Below, piece after piece: positions 44,501 through 57,653 of a DNA stretch of 64,000 nt; position 1 is the stretch's first letter, and each line of letters opens with the position of its first letter. The translations under genes were made by a program, and so were the position numbers. Source of the DNA: Entoloma clypeatum. Taxonomy: Eukaryota; Basidiomycota; Agaricomycetes; Agaricales; Entolomataceae. Below the pieces are notes generated by a model. It saw only the letters and a list, made by a program, of their open reading frames with translations. It searched no databases and had not been told where the DNA came from. Location of the stretch: contig OY751488.1 in NCBI GenBank assembly GCA_963565915.1, forward strand, positions 992,001 to 1,056,000. Reading direction: 5' to 3'.

Positions 44501-47500
44501 GAGCCCCCCCACTTCCAGCTCCCTGCCGCATTGCGATTGTCCACGTTCTGGAACGCAGGCACGTAGGCGTTCACCTCATGCTTAACCATCGAACCAGGCG
44601 CTTGAGGAGGGTTCGGGTTGGTCTCGCCCGTACTCCTGTCCTCTTCTACGCAGGTCTGTGGTGGCTCCACACCTTGTGGCGGCGGAGGCGTCACCACCTT
44701 CTTCGTCTTCGTGAACTTCATCCCCGCCAATCTGCCAGCTCCCGCTTTCTCCCCGCTCTTTGCCTTTTCTTGGCTCTTTGCCCTGTCCTCGCTTTTTTCC
44801 TTTTCCTCAGAACCACCACCCACACCCACACCCACCTCCCCATCCAGACTCCCAGGATCTGCCCCTCTCTCGCCCTCGTTGACACCACATGGGTCGTCCG
44901 AGTCTCCACGCCGAAATGGCGGATGAACCACACCAGAGACGGGGCTAGCATGGGCCTCCAGAGTAATTGACGACTTCCGAGGAGGCGGAGGCGGAGACAG
45001 AGGCGCAAGAGGAGAAGAAGGAGTAGCCACGCTCGTCTCCACCCCCTCCGCTGGTACATAATTAACCGGCACCACCCCCAACAGATTCACGTCCACGTCC
45101 ACGCCCACACCCCCCTCCCCAGACTCCCCCACCTGCAGTTGAGGCATTGGCAGCGACGCAGCCTTCTCCTTCCTCTTAAACTTCAAATGTCTCCAGTTCT
45201 CCGCTTTACTCTCCGCCTCACTCATCTCTTTCTTCTCTTTCTCCTCCTCCCCGTCACCATCCCCACTTTCACTCTCAACCAGTCCCCGCTTTCCCCGCCC
45301 ATCCATACTGCTGGGGCCATCAAAACTCCCTGACACAGACGGACCTGCGCTCGACGCAGCTCCCCTAGTCAATCGCTGTTGTCGGGGATGAGGCTGCACA
45401 GCTGCCTTCCCTCCCTTAATGGGCACCACCATCTTCCCTTTCAACCCACTACCCCTCTCCACATGCACCGCCGACGCCTTCTTCGGCACTTTCACCACCC
45501 TCCCCGCATCCCCACTTTCCTCCTCCCAGGGACGCTTCACCCCCACCCCAACCTTCTCACCCCCACCCCCATTCCCAACATTGGCCCCCGCCCGTGCGTT
45601 CCGCAACGGCTGCACCCTCCTAGACGACCGATCCCCCACAGCCTTCTTCTGCTTCGCTGCAGGTACCTTCACAGCCCGCTCCTCCGGCTTCACCCGAGCA
45701 TCCTCGTTCTTCTCAAACTTGACGCCCCCCACCCCCGTCGGCCGCTTCTCCCCGTTCCCACTCCGACCAACATCCTCACCCTCCCGCTTCCGCTTCGTGC
45801 TGCCCCCTCTTATCCTCATCGGCCCGACCTCCTCCGGCAGCGGCGTCGGGGAAAGAGCAGGAAGAGGAGGAGGCTCTGTGGCCGTACCACCCCAACACGT
45901 CGACGCCGACATCGCAAGGCCTGGCTGCAGCTCCCGACGCGGGTCGTACTGATACGGGTGCAGCTGATTCGAACTATGCCGATAATGGCTGGGCACGCCA
46001 ACGGGCCCTTGTTCCTGGCGTGTGTCGTGCTGGGACGCAAGAACCTGGTTTGGATAATGACGAAAATGATCAGGACGTTCCTGCTGATGGTGTTGTTGAG
46101 AATGAAGAGGAGGGGGAGGGGGAGGATGGAACGGCCGGCGCGGAAAGGAACCACGCCCATCCCACACCGCCATCTGCACCCGCCCAGACCCGGACCCATC
46201 GTCCGTCCCCATATTCACGTCCATTTGATGCGAGAGCGGGTCCGGGAGGGCTACGAACGGGCCTTCTACACGGGTGGAAGTCCCCTCTCCGCGTGGTTCG
46301 TGTTCATTCAGCGCCGCCGCCTGATTCTTCTTGTTCGACTTTAGCCCCGGAAGCTTGATCGTGAGCCGTTCCCGATGCTGGCCGCCCTGATTCCCCGCCG
46401 CCGTCTTCCGCTTCCTCCGCCCACCCAACGCCAGCGCCAACGCCATCACCTCCGCCAGGGGATTCTTCGCACCCACTCCGGACTCATCGCCATCCATGTC
46501 CTCAATCAAACACGTAAAATCCCTGGTCCTGATCAAGCTCTTCCGTCAGCACGATAACTCTACGATGAAGAAGGCGAAAACGTACATCACCAATTCAACG
46601 TCCCTCCCACCGGCTGTCACGCACTCGACACCAATCTCGTCGAGATCGTCGAGAAAGATGGCAGGGGCGTGAGTGTGCAGCCATGATATGCCGTTGGTGA
46701 TGTTGGCGAGAGGCGGAAGGGCGGAGATTAGTTCTTCCTTGCTCTGATGAAGGGGTCTGTAGTTAGGTGTTGTACTGGGAGAATGGGGGAATAAAGGAAA
46801 CTAACGTTACACCATACCCTAGGGCGTATGAGTGGTATATCGACGGATGCAGGGGTTTTCTGTGTAGGATGGGTGGTAGACGGTTTGACGACCTTCCATT
46901 TGATCGTATCGGAACCCTGGGCCTGTTCTCATTGACGGGAAAGATCGTAAGAAGTTAGTGATGACGACGAAAGAAAAACATGAATTTGGGGAACGATGCT
47001 CACTTTTCGTCGTTCGGGGTTTGTTGGGTTTCGGGATCTTGACCGTCGTCGGCTTGTCTCCTTCAGCTTTAACATCGCCTTCTGTCTCCTTCGCCTTTTG
47101 TGGTTTCGTCGCCGTCGCCCGTCTCTTTTTCTCGCTGTTTTCCTCCTGCCCAGCCGCCGTGGAGTCCAAAACCTCCAGCATAAGCTCAGGTGCAACCAAA
47201 GTGGAGTCATCCTTGGCCTTCTTCTGTTTTCTCGGTTTCTTCGGCGCGGGAGAAGCATCCGCAGCGCTTTCTATGGTCTTCGACCCAGCGGTGCGTGTCG
47301 TCATCGTTGACATGTCGGTAAATTGTGAATCTAGAGGCGGTACCTGGGTGGAGCTGGTTGTGGTCCTTTGGAGCGGGACAGACGTGAAAAGGGGGCGTAG
47401 ATTGACGTGGGAGACCACTGGTCGGTGAGGATTCACCTGGTCTTGTGGGTAGGATCAGAACCCCGAGGATCGTGGCAAAAACAACAAAAAAAAACACTCA

Positions 47501-47795
47501 CCGTCATTCCCAGACGAAGTCTGACCCTTGGCTGCGGGCAGGGCAGGTATCTTTCGTGGTTTTTCTGTTGCTTTCGCCGGTTTCTGTACACCGCCCTCTA
47601 GAACTTTGCTTTTCTCCTTGCCAGCAGAGGCGCTAACCGATCCTGGTGGACGTTTGAGTTTTGCCGATGAAGCATCTGGATTGACGGGGGGCAAGACTTT
47701 GGGCTGAATCGGATGATATGTCGGAAAACCTGTATTTTCTTCTTGGATTTAGAAACCAACATCGAAAAGATATGACAAACTTGAGCTTGGTGCAT
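41534..47795 (-). CDS. Large disordered protein with zinc ribbon and 2OG/AlkB-like C-terminal fold (putative)
   Basis: The start is the ATG near 47795. Segments trace as follows: a lysine/proline-rich disordered N-terminus (47.7-46.9 kb); a short folded part near 46.75-46.5 kb (PPLANITNGISWLHTHAPAI, DLDEIGVECVTAGG); a very long disordered exon down to about 44.24 kb; a polyproline stretch near 43.83 kb; and a zinc ribbon near 42.7 kb (CAECGRVNYQVMFRHRRC, then SSSFC). The C-terminal region has HVFTGNVPVLQGDANRFLEE, GPYFSYTAG, NHLSLLAWVTTGSKK, VIMFLGCEA, VHGDILVLSGDKF and YSIRREGTGIC, ending TAA at 41534. The spacing recalls an AlkB-like double-stranded beta-helix, but I see no HxD metal pair, so it may be a non-catalytic relative. 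Function unknown; a nuclear location is likely from the basic, disordered composition. Confidence 0.6.
43827..43850. repeat. (GGGGGC)4 microsatellite inside a coding exon
   Basis: Four GGGGGC hexamers on the plus strand encode a run of prolines on the minus strand in the 41534-47795 gene. Confidence 0.8.
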
Positions 47796-48159
47796 ACTGA
47801 GAAGGCAGTAAGGGTATTATACGCTGCGTCGACGCCATCCCCCGACGTCTAGGTCGACGCGAGCAACGGTGCACACGCCGGGGCCGTCGACCCGTTGAAG
47901 GGACGCTGGGTGGAAGAAGAAATAGATCATGGAAGCGGGTTGAAATTGAGTCGCATAAACAAGGCCAAACAATTGTTCCGACTCTTTCCCTGTCTTTTAT
48001 TTGATCTAAATCGTGCAGCCAAACAACGCGTCGCCAAACCTGCTCATTTACGCGTCATGGAATGACACTCACCAAGAGAAAACCAAGCCGATCTCCCCCC
48101 AGAGGCTGACCGCCAAGGCGCTCTAAATTAAGCTGCCCCGCCCTATAAAAACTCCCCCC
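47796..48159. promoter_or_regulatory. Bidirectional promoter region
   Basis: About 360-410 bp separate two head-to-head genes. It contains several GTCGAC/GCGTCGAC words near 47820-47890. A TATAAT-like sequence sits just upstream of the minus-strand start. Confidence 0.45.
48144..48150 (+). promoter_or_regulatory. TATA box of the large membrane protein gene
   Basis: TATAAAA sits in CCCTATAAAAACTCC. Transcription from it should begin about 25-35 bases later, after the ATG at 48160, so the next in-frame ATG at 48205 is the better start. Confidence 0.6.
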
Positions 48160-48204
48160 ATGCTACAACATCCACATCTCCATCTTTACATCCCTCTTAT
48201 CATC

Positions 48205-51200
48205 ATGCTCTTACTCTCGAAACGCCACCGCCACGGCGTGCACTTCCCCCTCCCACGCACCCCACACACAGGCAAAGTACGCGTCGCCGTCCCACCGCCC
48301 ACATCGACGGCACGCACCTCGCCCACCGCCCCCCTACATTTCCTCGCCCACTTCATCGTCCCCTTCCTCACCGTCGCCATCACCGCCATCGTCTCTAGCG
48401 CACCCGCCCTTGATGAAACACCGCCACCGGCAGCAAACGCCTTGACACCACCCCCGCCAACCGTCGAGGCACCGATCGCGATCGCAGCAAGCGCCGCAGG
48501 CACCCCTTCAAGCTACGCATGCGGGTTCATGCATGGGGCAGCCGCGGCGTTTGCTGTCGGCGCGATCGTAGCGGCCGGGTACCTCGCCACCAAGCGCGGG
48601 ATGATCTTTCTCCCTAGGTCACCAGACAAGGACACAGACGACGACGACGACGGAGAATATGAAGAGGACGAACAACACGAGGAGAGCGAGGATGACAACA
48701 CATCGCATCCAGCAGACGACGAACAAGATTATGACGAAGACGAAGAAGAAGAGGATTCAGGCGACGACGAAGAAGACGAAGAAGACGAAGAAGATGAAGA
48801 AGATAACAACAACACCAACAGCTCCGAGTCCCCGGAGCCAGAAGACGACGACCCCCCCTCCTCACCCCACTCCTCCAACCTCCCAGGGACCTCGCCAACC
48901 CCTAGGAACCCCACCACCGCGCCGGAGGGCCCACCGCCGCCACCACCCCCCGGGTCCTCCAGCGCATTCTTCGAGAACCACCCACCCCACCCACCCCGCC
49001 ATTCCCTGCTCGACTGGGTCCTCGAAACCGTCCTCGCAGCACTCTATGCCATACTCTTCATCGCCATTACCGGCCGGCGCCGCGCGAACGCGTGGATCCT
49101 CGCCAAAAAGGGGGTCCACCAGATAACCAAGGCAGTCAAGGTCGCAGTAGAGAAGGTCGCAGCGCATATTTGGAAGCAGATGGAGGTATTAGGGCCCGGA
49201 ATAGCAAGCGGCTGGACGTGGAGCGTAGAGCAGGCGCAGTTCATGTTAGACGAGGTGCCGTCTGTCTTGGAGAACGTGAAGTCGGGGTGGAAGGACGCAC
49301 AGAGTTTGTGGAGACAGGCCCACGCCGGATGGGAGTATCTGGCGGGAGACAGGAATGCCGTCGAGCAGGAGATGAGGGCACGCCTAGTCGCACTAGCTGA
49401 GACAGGCGCACAGGCATCAGAGATTGTACAAGGAGGGGCCCTGTGCGCTCTAGGATCCGCGGCGACTTCGAGGGCGGTAGCGCCCATGCTCCACAACCCA
49501 ACGATCGCACCTGGGTCGCCGATGGTAAGCACATTTGCGAGTCGTCACCTATCTATTACTGACATCGACTCTGACCATCCAACAGGAGCGACTGGCAGAA
49601 GTAGGCGCGGCGCTGGGCAGCACAGTGACAGCCGCTGCCACAGGAGGGGCAACTCTGCTGATGACGCCAGAGCGTGAGCAAGAACAGTTGGTCATGGCGA
49701 TAGTCGACGAAGAAACAAGCGAGGACCGTCTCGGTGACATCATGCGCGCGGTCGGAATACAAGAACCAGACGCGGAGGCACCAACCCAAGCACCCGCATC
49801 ACCGCCATCGACATCGACTATCACCACGACTATAACAGTCGTCGAGACCGAACCCTTGTCACCACCCCCCACCCAACCCACGCACACCGACACCGACACA
49901 AACACAATCACACCACCACCACCACCCTACACCACCCCCTCCATCTTCCACACCATAACACACGAAACCCTCGGCGTCCTCGACGCCACCATCCCCACCC
50001 TCTACATCCCCACCTGGGGCGTCTCCGCCTCCCTCGCCAACACCCTCACCCTCGCCGGGCACCCCGTCGCCCCGCCCGGCGACCCCGAGCTCCTCTGGTA
50101 CGTCGACGTGGGCATGACGCCAGACGACCAGCATGTCCTCGTGCCCATGCTGGATCTCGTACTGGACGCGGGGGCGTTTGCAGGGGTGGACATTCCCGAG
50201 TGGATGTTGGCGCCGCCGGGGCTATATGCAAGATCAGAAGGGGGTGAACGAGAACACGAGGGTGAACGAGAGGTGGAGGGAGAACGAAACGAGGAGGGAG
50301 CACGAAACAAGGAGGGAGCACGAAACGAGCAGGGTGAACTCAAACTCGAACCCGACGACGAGAACATCCCCCAAGACGAAACCGACGACCTAGTAGCCTT
50401 CAAAACCAAATACCACTGCCAAGAAATAACCAAAGCCATCATCAAAGGCAACACCCTACACATCCCCGCCTGGTCCGAGACCTTCTGGCTCGGCGACGAA
50501 ACCGCCTCTCTCGCCGCACAACAACACAACAACAACGACGCCCCACCCGACTCCGAGGGACTCGCCACCACGGTCACCGTGGGCCGCACGCACGACGGCG
50601 AGCGCATCGTCGCGCCGGCGCTGCACATGCATTGGGACCGCGCCGCACTGGAAGAAGGTGAAGAAGGTGAAGGGGACACGACGCTCGTGGACCACCAGCA
50701 CGACTTTGAGCAGACCACGACGGGCGTGCTCCAGGGCCGCACCCTGCGCATTCCGGAGTGGGACATGGTGCTGGTGCTGCAGGAGGGCGAGCCGGTCTTG
50801 AGCGAGGATGATACGAGGCGGGAGAAGGACACGCTGGCGCGGGCCTTGACGGTCGGGTTGTCACGGGGCGGACGCGAGATTTGGGCGCCTGAGATTGGGT
50901 GGAGCTGGGAGAGGGGTGAAAGGGAGGAGGAGGTGCGTGATTTGACGGTGCAGGCATGGGTGGCGGCGCAGTCGAAGGAGGAGTATGAGAGGGTTGTTGT
51001 TAAGGAGGAGGGGGAGGGAGAGGGGAAGCTGCACCGTGTGTGGGAGTCGGTTGACTCGGAAGTCACGAGGATGGGGATGGTGGCGGCGTTCCTTGCGGGG
51101 ATGGCGGTGGCGTGGGTGTACATGCAAAGCGGGGAGGTGAAGCCGCAGGATGGGGGGATGGTCGGGGGTTTGGACGTCAGTGATGTCGTTGAAGCGGAGA

Positions 51201-54200
51201 ACCACGACGGGGGGGAAGCGGTTATGGAGGAGATTCTCGCGGAGGAGAACGGGGAGCCAGAGGCGTTGGAGGATGCTCAAGCCCTCAACCATGTCGAAGT
51301 CCCCCATGCAGACGAACCCACACGTTTGGAGGAGGGGCAGGACGGGGAGGACGACGACCAAGGAGGGGAGTACCCTCAAGGTGAGAATGTCGACAACACT
51401 CTCAATTCCGGAACTGACAAATTCTCTCCCACAGAACACGAAGCCCCAAGCGACGACGACGACCTTTTCGTCTCGTTCGTAAATACAACGCTTGAGGCCG
51501 CTACCCCCACTGAAGACACGAACGAAGAACCACCTGCTGTGAACTCGGAACTCAGAAACGACGACGACAATAGCATCCCTGGAGATTCCACCGATCCAGT
51601 ACAGGACGCGGTGGCTCCGGCCGCGGAGGATGATGCTGAGGGGGTGGTGGTACCTGAGAACATTTGCGATGACGACACTCCCACAAACGATCCATCCGCC
51701 CACGAGCCTTCCTCGTCATTCGACACCACACTCCCCCTCCCTACCACCGAGGAACACACGACGCAAGATGAATCGGGATCGCCACTCTGGAATATGGAAC
51801 TCCTGGAGGACAACGGGGCCCGAGAAGATTCCACCAATTGCGTCGAGGACGTGGAGGGGGCGGTTGTGGAGGAGATGCTCGTGGAGGAGAAGGGCGGACA
51901 AGAGGAGCACACCGTGGAGGAGGATACTGAGGAGGCGGTTGTGGAGGAGGTGCTCGTGAGGGAGAATGATGAGAGGGACAGGAGCGAGGAGTTGGAGGAG
52001 GTTCAAGCCCCGAATGCGCTCGGTTCCTCTGTCACGGATGAAACCGACGAGCCCTTGGAAGTGGAGAAAGAAAACAAGAACAATCGTGGCATGGGAGGGG
52101 AGGAGTCTGAGGGCCACGAAGGTGAGAAAGCGCAGAAGGTTTGTGGTACCAGCACTGACGGTTCTTCCTTCTCAAACAAAGATTTCCCTGTCGACTGTTC
52201 CGCGGCATCTGTCACAACCGGATCTGAGCCCGCCGAGGAAGACAAGGACAGTGAAGACGAAGCACAAACGCCGGATTGGAACACGCAACTCGGTGAGGAC
52301 ATCAGCGGTCCAGAAGATTCCACCGATTCGGTAGAGGATACTGCAGATGCCGACGACTCCCTCTCCGCACATTTGGCCACGACTCCCTCTACCGCCTCTC
52401 TCACCGTGCAGAACAACAGCACGGATGCATCCGCGTGGGATGAAGAAGAAGAAGAACGAGACGTCACTGGTGGCGAGATCGAAACGGCCACAGAAGAAGA
52501 GAAAATGAACGAACAGGTCGCCTCAACCCCCGCAGACAAGGACGAGAACGTGCCTGAAAATGAAAAAGCAGACGACTTGCTGGAGGAGTCGGAGAGTAGT
52601 TTTGGAGAAGACGAGGATGTGAACGGGGAAGTACCGGAAAAGGATGAAGTTGAAGCTGAGGACCACGTCGAAGGTTGGGGTGGGACGGACGAAGTTGATG
52701 TCGACACCGCGAGGGAAGACGTCCCAGATGACGATAGAGGTGTGCATGAGGCGGACTTGCTGGACAAGTCGGTTGACATTGGGTCTGAAGCAGTCGAGGC
52801 CGCGACGGAGGTGCAGGACGGCGAGGGCGAAGAGAGGTCGAGGTGGATGGACGGGCTGGAAGTCAGCGAGGAAGAAAAGGTCGAGTCTCGCGACGGGGGT
52901 GTCGACGCGAACATGGAGAAGGCCGAGGATGCAGATGAAAACGAGAAGACCGGTCCAGACGATGAGATGGAGCTCCAGCTCAAGACTAGCTGCGTCTCGG
53001 AAGGTCTTGAAGATGAGGATGAGCTGGACACCCTCGAAACCCCATCCCTCCCCAACACGAATTCACCACCGCCACCCCCGCGTTCGCAGGTCGACCACCT
53101 AACGGAGGACGCAGATGCAGACCTCCTGCACATTTGGAGGCCCATGTCCCCGGAAAAGAGCGTTTGGAAGGGCAAGGCGAAGGAAGTTGCGGATGACGAG
53201 AGGGGAGAAAGAGACTCGGAGGAGCGACTGCAAGCACTGGAAGAACTGGAACACGCTGATCTTCAACTTATCTCATATCTGGACGATCTGGAGACCACGT
53301 CTGATCCGGTAAGTTCTCATGTCTCGCCGCTGTCACCAAGGAGACTCATTCGCTTCCTCTCTCCAAAGGATGGAAACCCTACTAACTTGAACACAACCTT
53401 GGCGCTGCTTCAGTCGCTGGACGACAAGCAGCTCTTGGCGGGACTAGATGCCGACTTCTCTGGAGAGGACACGATGTTGCGGAGCGGGGTCGAGGTCGAG
53501 GCGGGTCTGCAATCTTTGGAGGAACAGGGAACAGAGGATGGTGAGGAACAGGTAGTGGTTGTGAGGGGGGGAAAGAGAGCGACGAAGAAGCCGTCCGATC
53601 GTCTCCGAGTCATGAAATCCCGGGACAGGGCCCGTCAGAACAAGAAGCTGAGGGCTCTTGTTTTCAAGGCGGGCTCGGAATGGAACCCGGAGGATATACG
53701 TCCCGAATTCGACGTCCCAGCCGACTCGGATCTGCCAGAAGACGTGGCGGAGGAGGAAATCAGAGCCATTCACGCGTTTGCCAGCGGCTGCGGCACATCA
53801 ACGTCGTGGTTCAATGAGCCTTCGTTCGAATGGGACGAGTCGGATACGGACTTCGAGGGCGGCTCGCTGGACAAGGAGGGGCAGGGAAACGGGGGAAAGA
53901 GGGACGAGGCAAATCGTGAGGAGGGGGACGGAGGCGAAGTCGAGCCGAGGGAGCAGGAAAACGGACGCGTCGAGGGAGATCACTGGCAGGACAGCGAAGA
54001 GGAGGAAGACCCGGTGGTCCTACAACGCCGGTGGGAGATGGAAATCGCCGAAAATCGGAGGAAACGAGCTGAGGAGGCTGCGGCTCAATTGGCTCGCGAA
54101 CAAAGTCAAACCCCACCTCGCCACCAGACCCCGTCTCGCCGCCAAACCACACCGCGCCGTTACGCTCGCTCCCCTTCTGGCCGGGCTCCAACTCCAAGCG

Positions 54201-54987
54201 ACCCCGCTGGCCGGCGTCGCAGTCCCAAGGCACCTCCCGCCGTCCCCGACTCCACCGATGAAAACCTCACGAACGGTCCTCGTCGCCGCGGCTGCCTTGC
54301 AATACAGGGTCTGACCGTAACCTCACCCGAGCTCGCTGGCCAACGCAAGGGCCTCAGGGAGACCCCCGTTGCAGGGCCCTCAACCGTCCCTCGTTTCGAG
54401 CTGCCCAACATCCAGCTCCGCAGAGTCGCTCTCGAGGCAAGGAGTACGACGCCGACCGCGACGCCCCCGACCTTCAACCCGCCCTGGGTTCAACCTCGAC
54501 TGGCTTTCGGTAGGGCAGAGGGCAGGGTAAATGCATGGACTGGCGAGGCTCACGGTCGAGGTGGAAGGGGACCCTTTACTGTGCGTTTTTTCTTTCTTTC
54601 CTGTTGAATCGATATTTATTAGTTCTGTCCAAGTCCTTCGCACCGAGCCCCTTTGGTCCGTCGAACGGCGCGCCGAGCTTCCCAGTCCCTCTCACATCCC
54701 CTCGCACGCCGTCCCTTGCACACCACCACCGCCGCGCATACCTTCCAGCTGGCGCCCTGTCGACTCCGGTCTCCCCCCCGAACCGCCCTCATCCACCCCC
54801 TCCCCGTCCACCTCCATCATCTACTCCCGCCTCCACAACCCCAACTACAACCCCCTCTTCATACCCGATCCATCACCACGAACCCCACCAAAACCGGGAC
54901 TTCAGACCTTCCGCCCCACGACCTCAACCCCGCCCGAGCGCCGCGCGTTTGACCGACTTCTTGTCTAGGCCGCCGCCCAAAATGTGA
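48205..54987 (+). CDS. Giant acidic membrane protein with three internal modules (about 2,200 aa)
   Basis: I do not recognise this family. The exons are 48205-49524, 49586-54580 and probably 54634-54987; the last acceptor is uncertain, as TTATTAG at 54622 would give another tail. The N-terminal third has hydrophobic segments near 48340-48405, 48525-48590 and 49000-49070. Between the second and third lies an Asp/Glu run (48630-48810), then a proline-rich stretch. Three tandem modules of about 75-80 residues follow (49946-50170, 50405-50635, 50700-50920), sharing TL.IP.W, VG and a late aP.....W pattern. A further membrane segment lies near 51070-51125 (MVAAFLAGMAVAWVYMQSG). The rest is a very acidic, repetitive region of about 900 residues, then a small conserved-looking stretch near 53590-53830 (RVMKSRDRARQNKKLRALVF, EWDESDTDF) and a Ser/Pro/Arg-rich tail. 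No enzyme motif seen. Confidence 0.7.
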
Positions 54988-55823
54988 AAACTGACCGTGT
55001 ATTGCTACTAATTTATTATCTCATTATTGTATCTATTAACTGGACTGTGTATTACTAACTGTATCTCCTTATTGTATGTGTATTACTAGCAACTTGTTAT
55101 CTCATTGTTGTATCCATAAGTAATGAATATAATCACCTTTAAAAAGAATGGGACTTGGAGTCCAAATCTTGAACTGAGCTGGCTTGATGACAATTGTTGA
55201 TAACTTGGGTATTTTAAAATGCCCTTGAGGGACTATCGTACATACTCTCCGCGTCCCCCAGACAGTGAAGATTACAGGAAGAAAGAGAGTGGCAAAAATC
55301 GGTGTGGTCCACAAGTGGTCCAAGAGCGCCGGCTAAACGTTGATATCCGATATCCGACGTGGCTCGGATGTTTTGAACAGTTGATCTTCATCACTAAATT
55401 CGGGAGAATCTGACGAGCGATTACGATGAACGGAATTCGTTACAATTTGATATAATCACCGTGAATTTATACCAGATTGTATATCAGCTGATGATCCTAG
55501 ATAACCTCAGACGAGCGACGCCCAAAAATCAAAATCACCATGAATGTTGCCAATTCTTGCCACTATGGGAAGAGTTGCCAACTTTTTGTCAGACTTGCAG
55601 CTCATCACGACAAGGACAACAATATTATATTGAGTTGAGAACCCACCATGAGCATAATGGACCATTGCAATCCCTTGCAATGAATCTGCCATATCAGCTT
55701 CGCAGTCGACATATCAACTTATTTCTTGGCCATGGGGATACGAAATGATCACACCCGAAGGAGAAATCAAAAAACATATGTTATTTCGGGCTATCATCAT
55801 AAATAGTTATCAAAAAACAGTCC
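54988..55823. other. Intergenic region, no gene recognised
   Basis: It contains two similar words, ATTGTATCTATTAACTGGAC and nearby TTATCTCATTGTTGTATCC (55010-55125), and short frames without domains (55461-55748). Confidence 0.4.
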
Positions 55824-57378
55824 CTAATTCCGACGATGGCCTTGATTTTCCCGAGCCGCTCGCTGTGTGTTCAGAAGGCGGAGTGAGTCACTAGGTCCCG
55901 TAGTACGGAAAGCAGAAACCTCGGGGAAGATTCGACTGGGTGATTGTTAGACACAATTTAGATCATCGAAAGATGAAGTGCATACCTGTTCCACCACTTC
56001 AGTAGATTGCGCACCCGTGCCTTGGCATCACCAGTCACCCCCTCGAAGAACTCAATGATGAAGTTGTAGAAGGCCTGGTAATCAAAGCCGTTATGAATGC
56101 GAGTCCATGAGTGAGCATCAGAGAGTGCAAAAAGAAGCTTTGGATGATACTGTTAGCAAATTTCCGTGACTTTATAAAGGTTGGCTAATTACCTGCACGG
56201 CGGCATATGCAATCGCTCTCGGGGACACCTCGCACATCCCCAATGATTCCGCAACGGTTCGCCGTTTTGACCGTGTCTTCTTGGATCTCGTTGGTGTGAT
56301 GGTAGGTGGTGAGTTCTCGGAGTCTTCAATCAGGTCACCTCTTGCAGAGCTCGGGGATGTGAAGACATGTTGGAAGACCTTGATGAAACAAAATTAGCGG
56401 GAAATATATTGAACACCCCAAAATTACCTTTACAAGAAGAGCACTCTGAAGGTACCCTTGTTCGAGATCGTCAGGGTTACCGCTGAAGCTTGAATAGAGA
56501 GCTCGGACAAAGAAAGAGGATGTATAATCAAAGTCCTCTTCAAACGCGCAAATGCTGGCACGGACACTGCATAGAAGTAGAGATATGATCAGGGAACTTG
56601 AGAAAGACTGGACACTTACCTCTCATCACTCCAATCAAATTTGATAGGGCAGAGGAGACAACCAGTCAAATCATGCTGAATTCCCCGGTTATCTCTGGAG
56701 TCGGGATCCAAGAGGGGTGTGGGTGAGTATTTGTTATTGAGCCACTTGGCAGTTGCTTCACGCAAACTGAGGATGTCATCACCGCGAGCATCGCTTGCGC
56801 CGCGGTCAAGCTGAAAACAATCAAAGCATGGCGGAACAAGAGGAGAAGTTACCGCAGCATAAAAATTCAGTAAGTCCGGTGGAGAGAGTGAGTCGATTTC
56901 GCGCACAAAGTTCGGGACCAATGTTGTAATCCTCTGGAAGGCGCCGTGGGAATGGTGGAGGCTGTGTTTAACCAATGTTAAGTGACAAACTTCTCGTACA
57001 AGGGCGCTACTCACTCCCACTTTCGCGCCTCCAACTCATCTGGCAACATGTCATTGGCCTCATCGAAGGCTGCATCTGCACCATCCTTTCGCATGATCAT
57101 GTAGTTGTCATAGTTTTCAACGACTTGGAGTGTAGTCTCAAACAGGGAGGCGACTTTGGGGATGCCGCGTCCAAGACGAGTATTCTTACCAGCAAATCTA
57201 GAATGAGAGGGTATGGTCACCACGATATAGACATATGAATGAGAGCTCACTTTTTTCTTGGTCTCATATCAGCATTATCCTGTTCACATTGCTCCTTCAA
57301 GGCGAGGTAGAGCCGTTTGTAGGAGGGAGCCTCAGACTCTGTATCGCCCTCCGCTGTTAAAGGACTGTTCATGGGCAT
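55824..57378 (-). CDS. DUF6698-domain protein
   Basis: Family function is unknown; it is common in agaric genomes, often near mobile DNA. The start is the ATG at 57378 (MPMNSPLTAEG). An N-terminal coiled stretch (YLALKEQCEQDNADMRPRKK) is followed by exons matching DUF6698: KNTRLGRGIPKVASLFETTL, PPDLLNFYAA, RGASDARGDDILSLREATAK, GIQHDLTGCLLCPIKFDWSD, SALLVK, FQHVFTSPSSARG, SPRAIAYAAVQ, LLFALSDAHSWTRIHNGFDY, and NLLKWWN joined by a 50-bp intron to RIFPEVSAFR. The stop is TAG at 55824. Seven or so introns separate these; no damage seen. It diverges from the transposase now starting at 60682. Confidence 0.8.
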
Positions 57379-57640
57379 GAATTGGAGAAGTGAGAAAGTG
57401 GTATGTTTTGAGCCTCTCTGTTGCTCTGCCCTGCTCCTTAACTGAGTCTCCAAATGTGTTGTCAGGTAACGGTGGAACACCGCACAAGCTGAATTTGTAC
57501 CTTTCCATGCATGAGCTCGCCAACTGATGTCCTGTATCTCTTGTTCTATCTACCTGCCAATCAATTTTCTCTTCCTGTTCGCACCTTGTCCAATGGTGTC
57601 AGCAAGGCCCATCCTCGTATTACTGTGTTTCTTGCTATTG

Positions 57641-57653
57641 TTCATGTCCTATT

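Noticed and set aside
45379..46344. Plus-strand frame of 321 codons, rich in R/P/H/L
   Set aside because: It is the antisense of the long exon of the 41534-47795 gene. The composition is a by-product of the GC-rich, low-complexity coding strand and no domain is seen.
48160..48204. ATG at 48160 as the start of the large membrane protein
   Set aside because: It lies only 10 bases after a good TATA box, so it should precede the transcription start; 48205 is preferred.
50002..53175. Minus-strand frames of 373 and 390 codons, serine-rich
   Set aside because: They are antisense to the acidic exon of the giant membrane protein; Glu/Asp codons read backwards give Ser/Leu/Phe-rich open frames.
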